Shown here: one piece after another, positions 39,623 to 40,574 of the stretch
How positions within the stretch are numbered: the stretch's first letter is position 1
How the letters are laid out: each line of letters begins with the position of its first letter
NCBI GenBank assembly: GCA_021300015.1
Contig: JAJTFB010000013.1
Location: forward strand, 1 to 40,574
Direction: 5' to 3'
Source: Pirellula sp.
Lineage (GTDB): Bacteria; Planctomycetota; Planctomycetia; Pirellulales; Pirellulaceae
DNA length: 40,574 nucleotides
Made by a program: the position numbers and the translations under genes
The notes under the pieces: generated by a model
Told to the model about the DNA's origin: nothing
The model's input: the letters and a program-made list of their open reading frames with translations, nothing else
Database searches by the model: none

Positions 39623-39648
39623 TTTCTATCGAACTAGCGATCGACGGT

Positions 39649-40356
39649 TTACTTGCGAATCGGGCCACCGGGTGGGTTGGCCAAAAGCGGAGTCTTGCCA
39701 CCAGGATTGTTCGTCGCTGGAGCAGCAGGATTGACCGCCGTCGCGGCAGCAGGAATGTCTCGCTTGAGAATTCCGATGACCGGCTCGGTCAAGTCGTTTT
39801 CAGGATTGAAGTAGATCACTTCGCGATCGGCACCGTAGAGGACCGACTGGGGCTTCTTGGGATTCATCTGGGTGGTTTGTTTGCGGTTGTACCGCACCAC
39901 TAGGTCGAATTTGTAGTACCGAGCCGCAAGGGTCACGCCCGAGACGATCTGGTTGTAGGTATCGAGCATGAGCCTTGCTTGACGCTCATCGAATTCCTCT
40001 TGCTTGTTCTTCGCGTCGAGTCGGAGTTTGCTCTCTTGGCTAACGATCGCCTCTTCCCGCTGCTTGAACTCCGGGGAGTCCGAGTTGAGTTGGGATTGCA
40101 GTTGCTGGATCGACTCGGAAATCTTTTTGCGACGGTCCTCGAAGTCCTTCATCGTCATTTGGAATTCGGCCTTCATCGCTTCCATTTGGGCGGTAAAGGT
40201 TGGGTGGTTGTCGAGCACGTGTTCCATGTCGACAACCGCCACGGGTGTCATTTTGGGTTGTGGCTCTTGGGCGAAACCGGTCGGACTTGCAACCAGGGTC
40301 GCAAGAGCAAACCCGGCCAAGCGGGCATTGGAAAGCTTGTTAATACGGAACAGCAC
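39649..40356 (-). CDS. OmpH/Skp-family periplasmic chaperone
   Basis: A 235-residue exported protein of the Skp type. The GTG at 40356 is favoured by a strong Shine-Dalgarno AAGGAG (40365-40370, 8 nt spacing) and gives a signal peptide (LAGFALATLVASPTGFA, cut before QEP). A longer in-frame reading back to 40548 has no such support. The mature part has the family start TPVAVVDMEHVLDNHP, a long charged coiled coil (about 70-150) and a C-terminal extension with Pro/Ala-rich tail. It probably escorts outer-membrane proteins to the BAM complex; bamA is likely upstream, outside the window. It begins the ompH-lpxC-lpxA run. Confidence 0.88.
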   Translation of the reverse strand: MLFRINKLSNARLAGFALATLVASPTGFAQEPQPKMTPVAVVDMEHVLDNHPTFTAQMEAMKAEFQMTMKDFEDRRKKISESIQQLQSQLNSDSPEFKQREEAIVSQESKLRLDAKNKQEEFDERQARLMLDTYNQIVSGVTLAARYYKFDLVVRYNRKQTTQMNPKKPQSVLYGADREVIYFNPENDLTEPVIGILKRDIPAAATAVNPAAPATNNPGGKTPLLANPPGGPIRK

Positions 40357-40574
40357 GTTTTGCACTCCTTGCGTTCGATGGTGGTCGCTGCTTGGTGGAT
40401 TTGCTAAATCCGATGGCAAAGCAGCGCGTTTCGCTGGTTCCTTCCAGAGCGAATCGGGGGCATTCTGCCCGAAACGATTCCTCCGCGTAAATACCGATCC
40501 GAGGAAACTCCGATTTTTTGTCGTCGGCAAAATCCAAGGATCGAGCAAAACTAAGGCACGTGGGCGGGGGGGCG

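Overview
The window looks like a chromosomal segment of a planctomycete, probably of the Pirellulales. The evidence is family content: a DUF1570-type secreted metalloprotease, a CRTAC1-like FG-GAP/ASPIC-UnbV protein beside a membrane multihaem cytochrome, a YidC with a PDZ-like insertion, an outer-membrane barrel with a proline-rich leader, an RfbB-free ompH-lpxC-lpxA cluster, and a class II (B12-dependent) ribonucleotide reductase. GC content is high and many genes lack a clear Shine-Dalgarno sequence. This assignment rests on recognised families, not on a database search.

Layout. Positions 1-4160 (+) hold the end of an RND adaptor and an RND permease that is split by an apparent -1 frameshift near 1400-1412. 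A soluble histidine kinase (-), a small unknown gene (+) and a secreted zinc metalloprotease (-) follow to 6858. A non-coding stretch of about 870 bp with several short repeats leads to nrdJ (7727-10735, +), and a secreted GDSL hydrolase (+) lies beyond it. A long leftward run, 20001 down to 12172, carries yacG, a polytopic membrane protein, a small secreted protein, a fused membrane/pentahaem/TPR cytochrome, the CRTAC1-like protein and cutC. Between yacG and a rightward membrane-protein gene is a 675 bp divergent intergenic region holding a striking 9-bp-periodic GTCAAT/ATTGAC inverted array.

A second leftward block (25854 to 21575) is gnd, an EF-G paralogue and tmk. A third (33229 to 26061) looks like one operon: yidC, a sugar-binding-type lipoprotein, a DUF1854 protein, a PhnP-like metallo-beta-lactamase-fold hydrolase, a chorismate-lyase-like protein and a LarA-like protein that keeps the nickel-pincer and catalytic residues. 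Two rightward genes (33477-36738) encode an exported pilus/secretin N-domain plus BON protein and an outer-membrane barrel, both rich in in-frame tandem repeats. The window closes with a leftward outer-membrane cluster ompH-lpxC-lpxA-oxidoreductase, consistent with lipid A synthesis.

The best candidates for something little described are the GTCAAT inverted array, the cytochrome/CRTAC1 electron-transfer module, and the yidC-to-larA-like operon. No tRNA, rRNA, CRISPR array, intact insertion sequence or integrase was seen.
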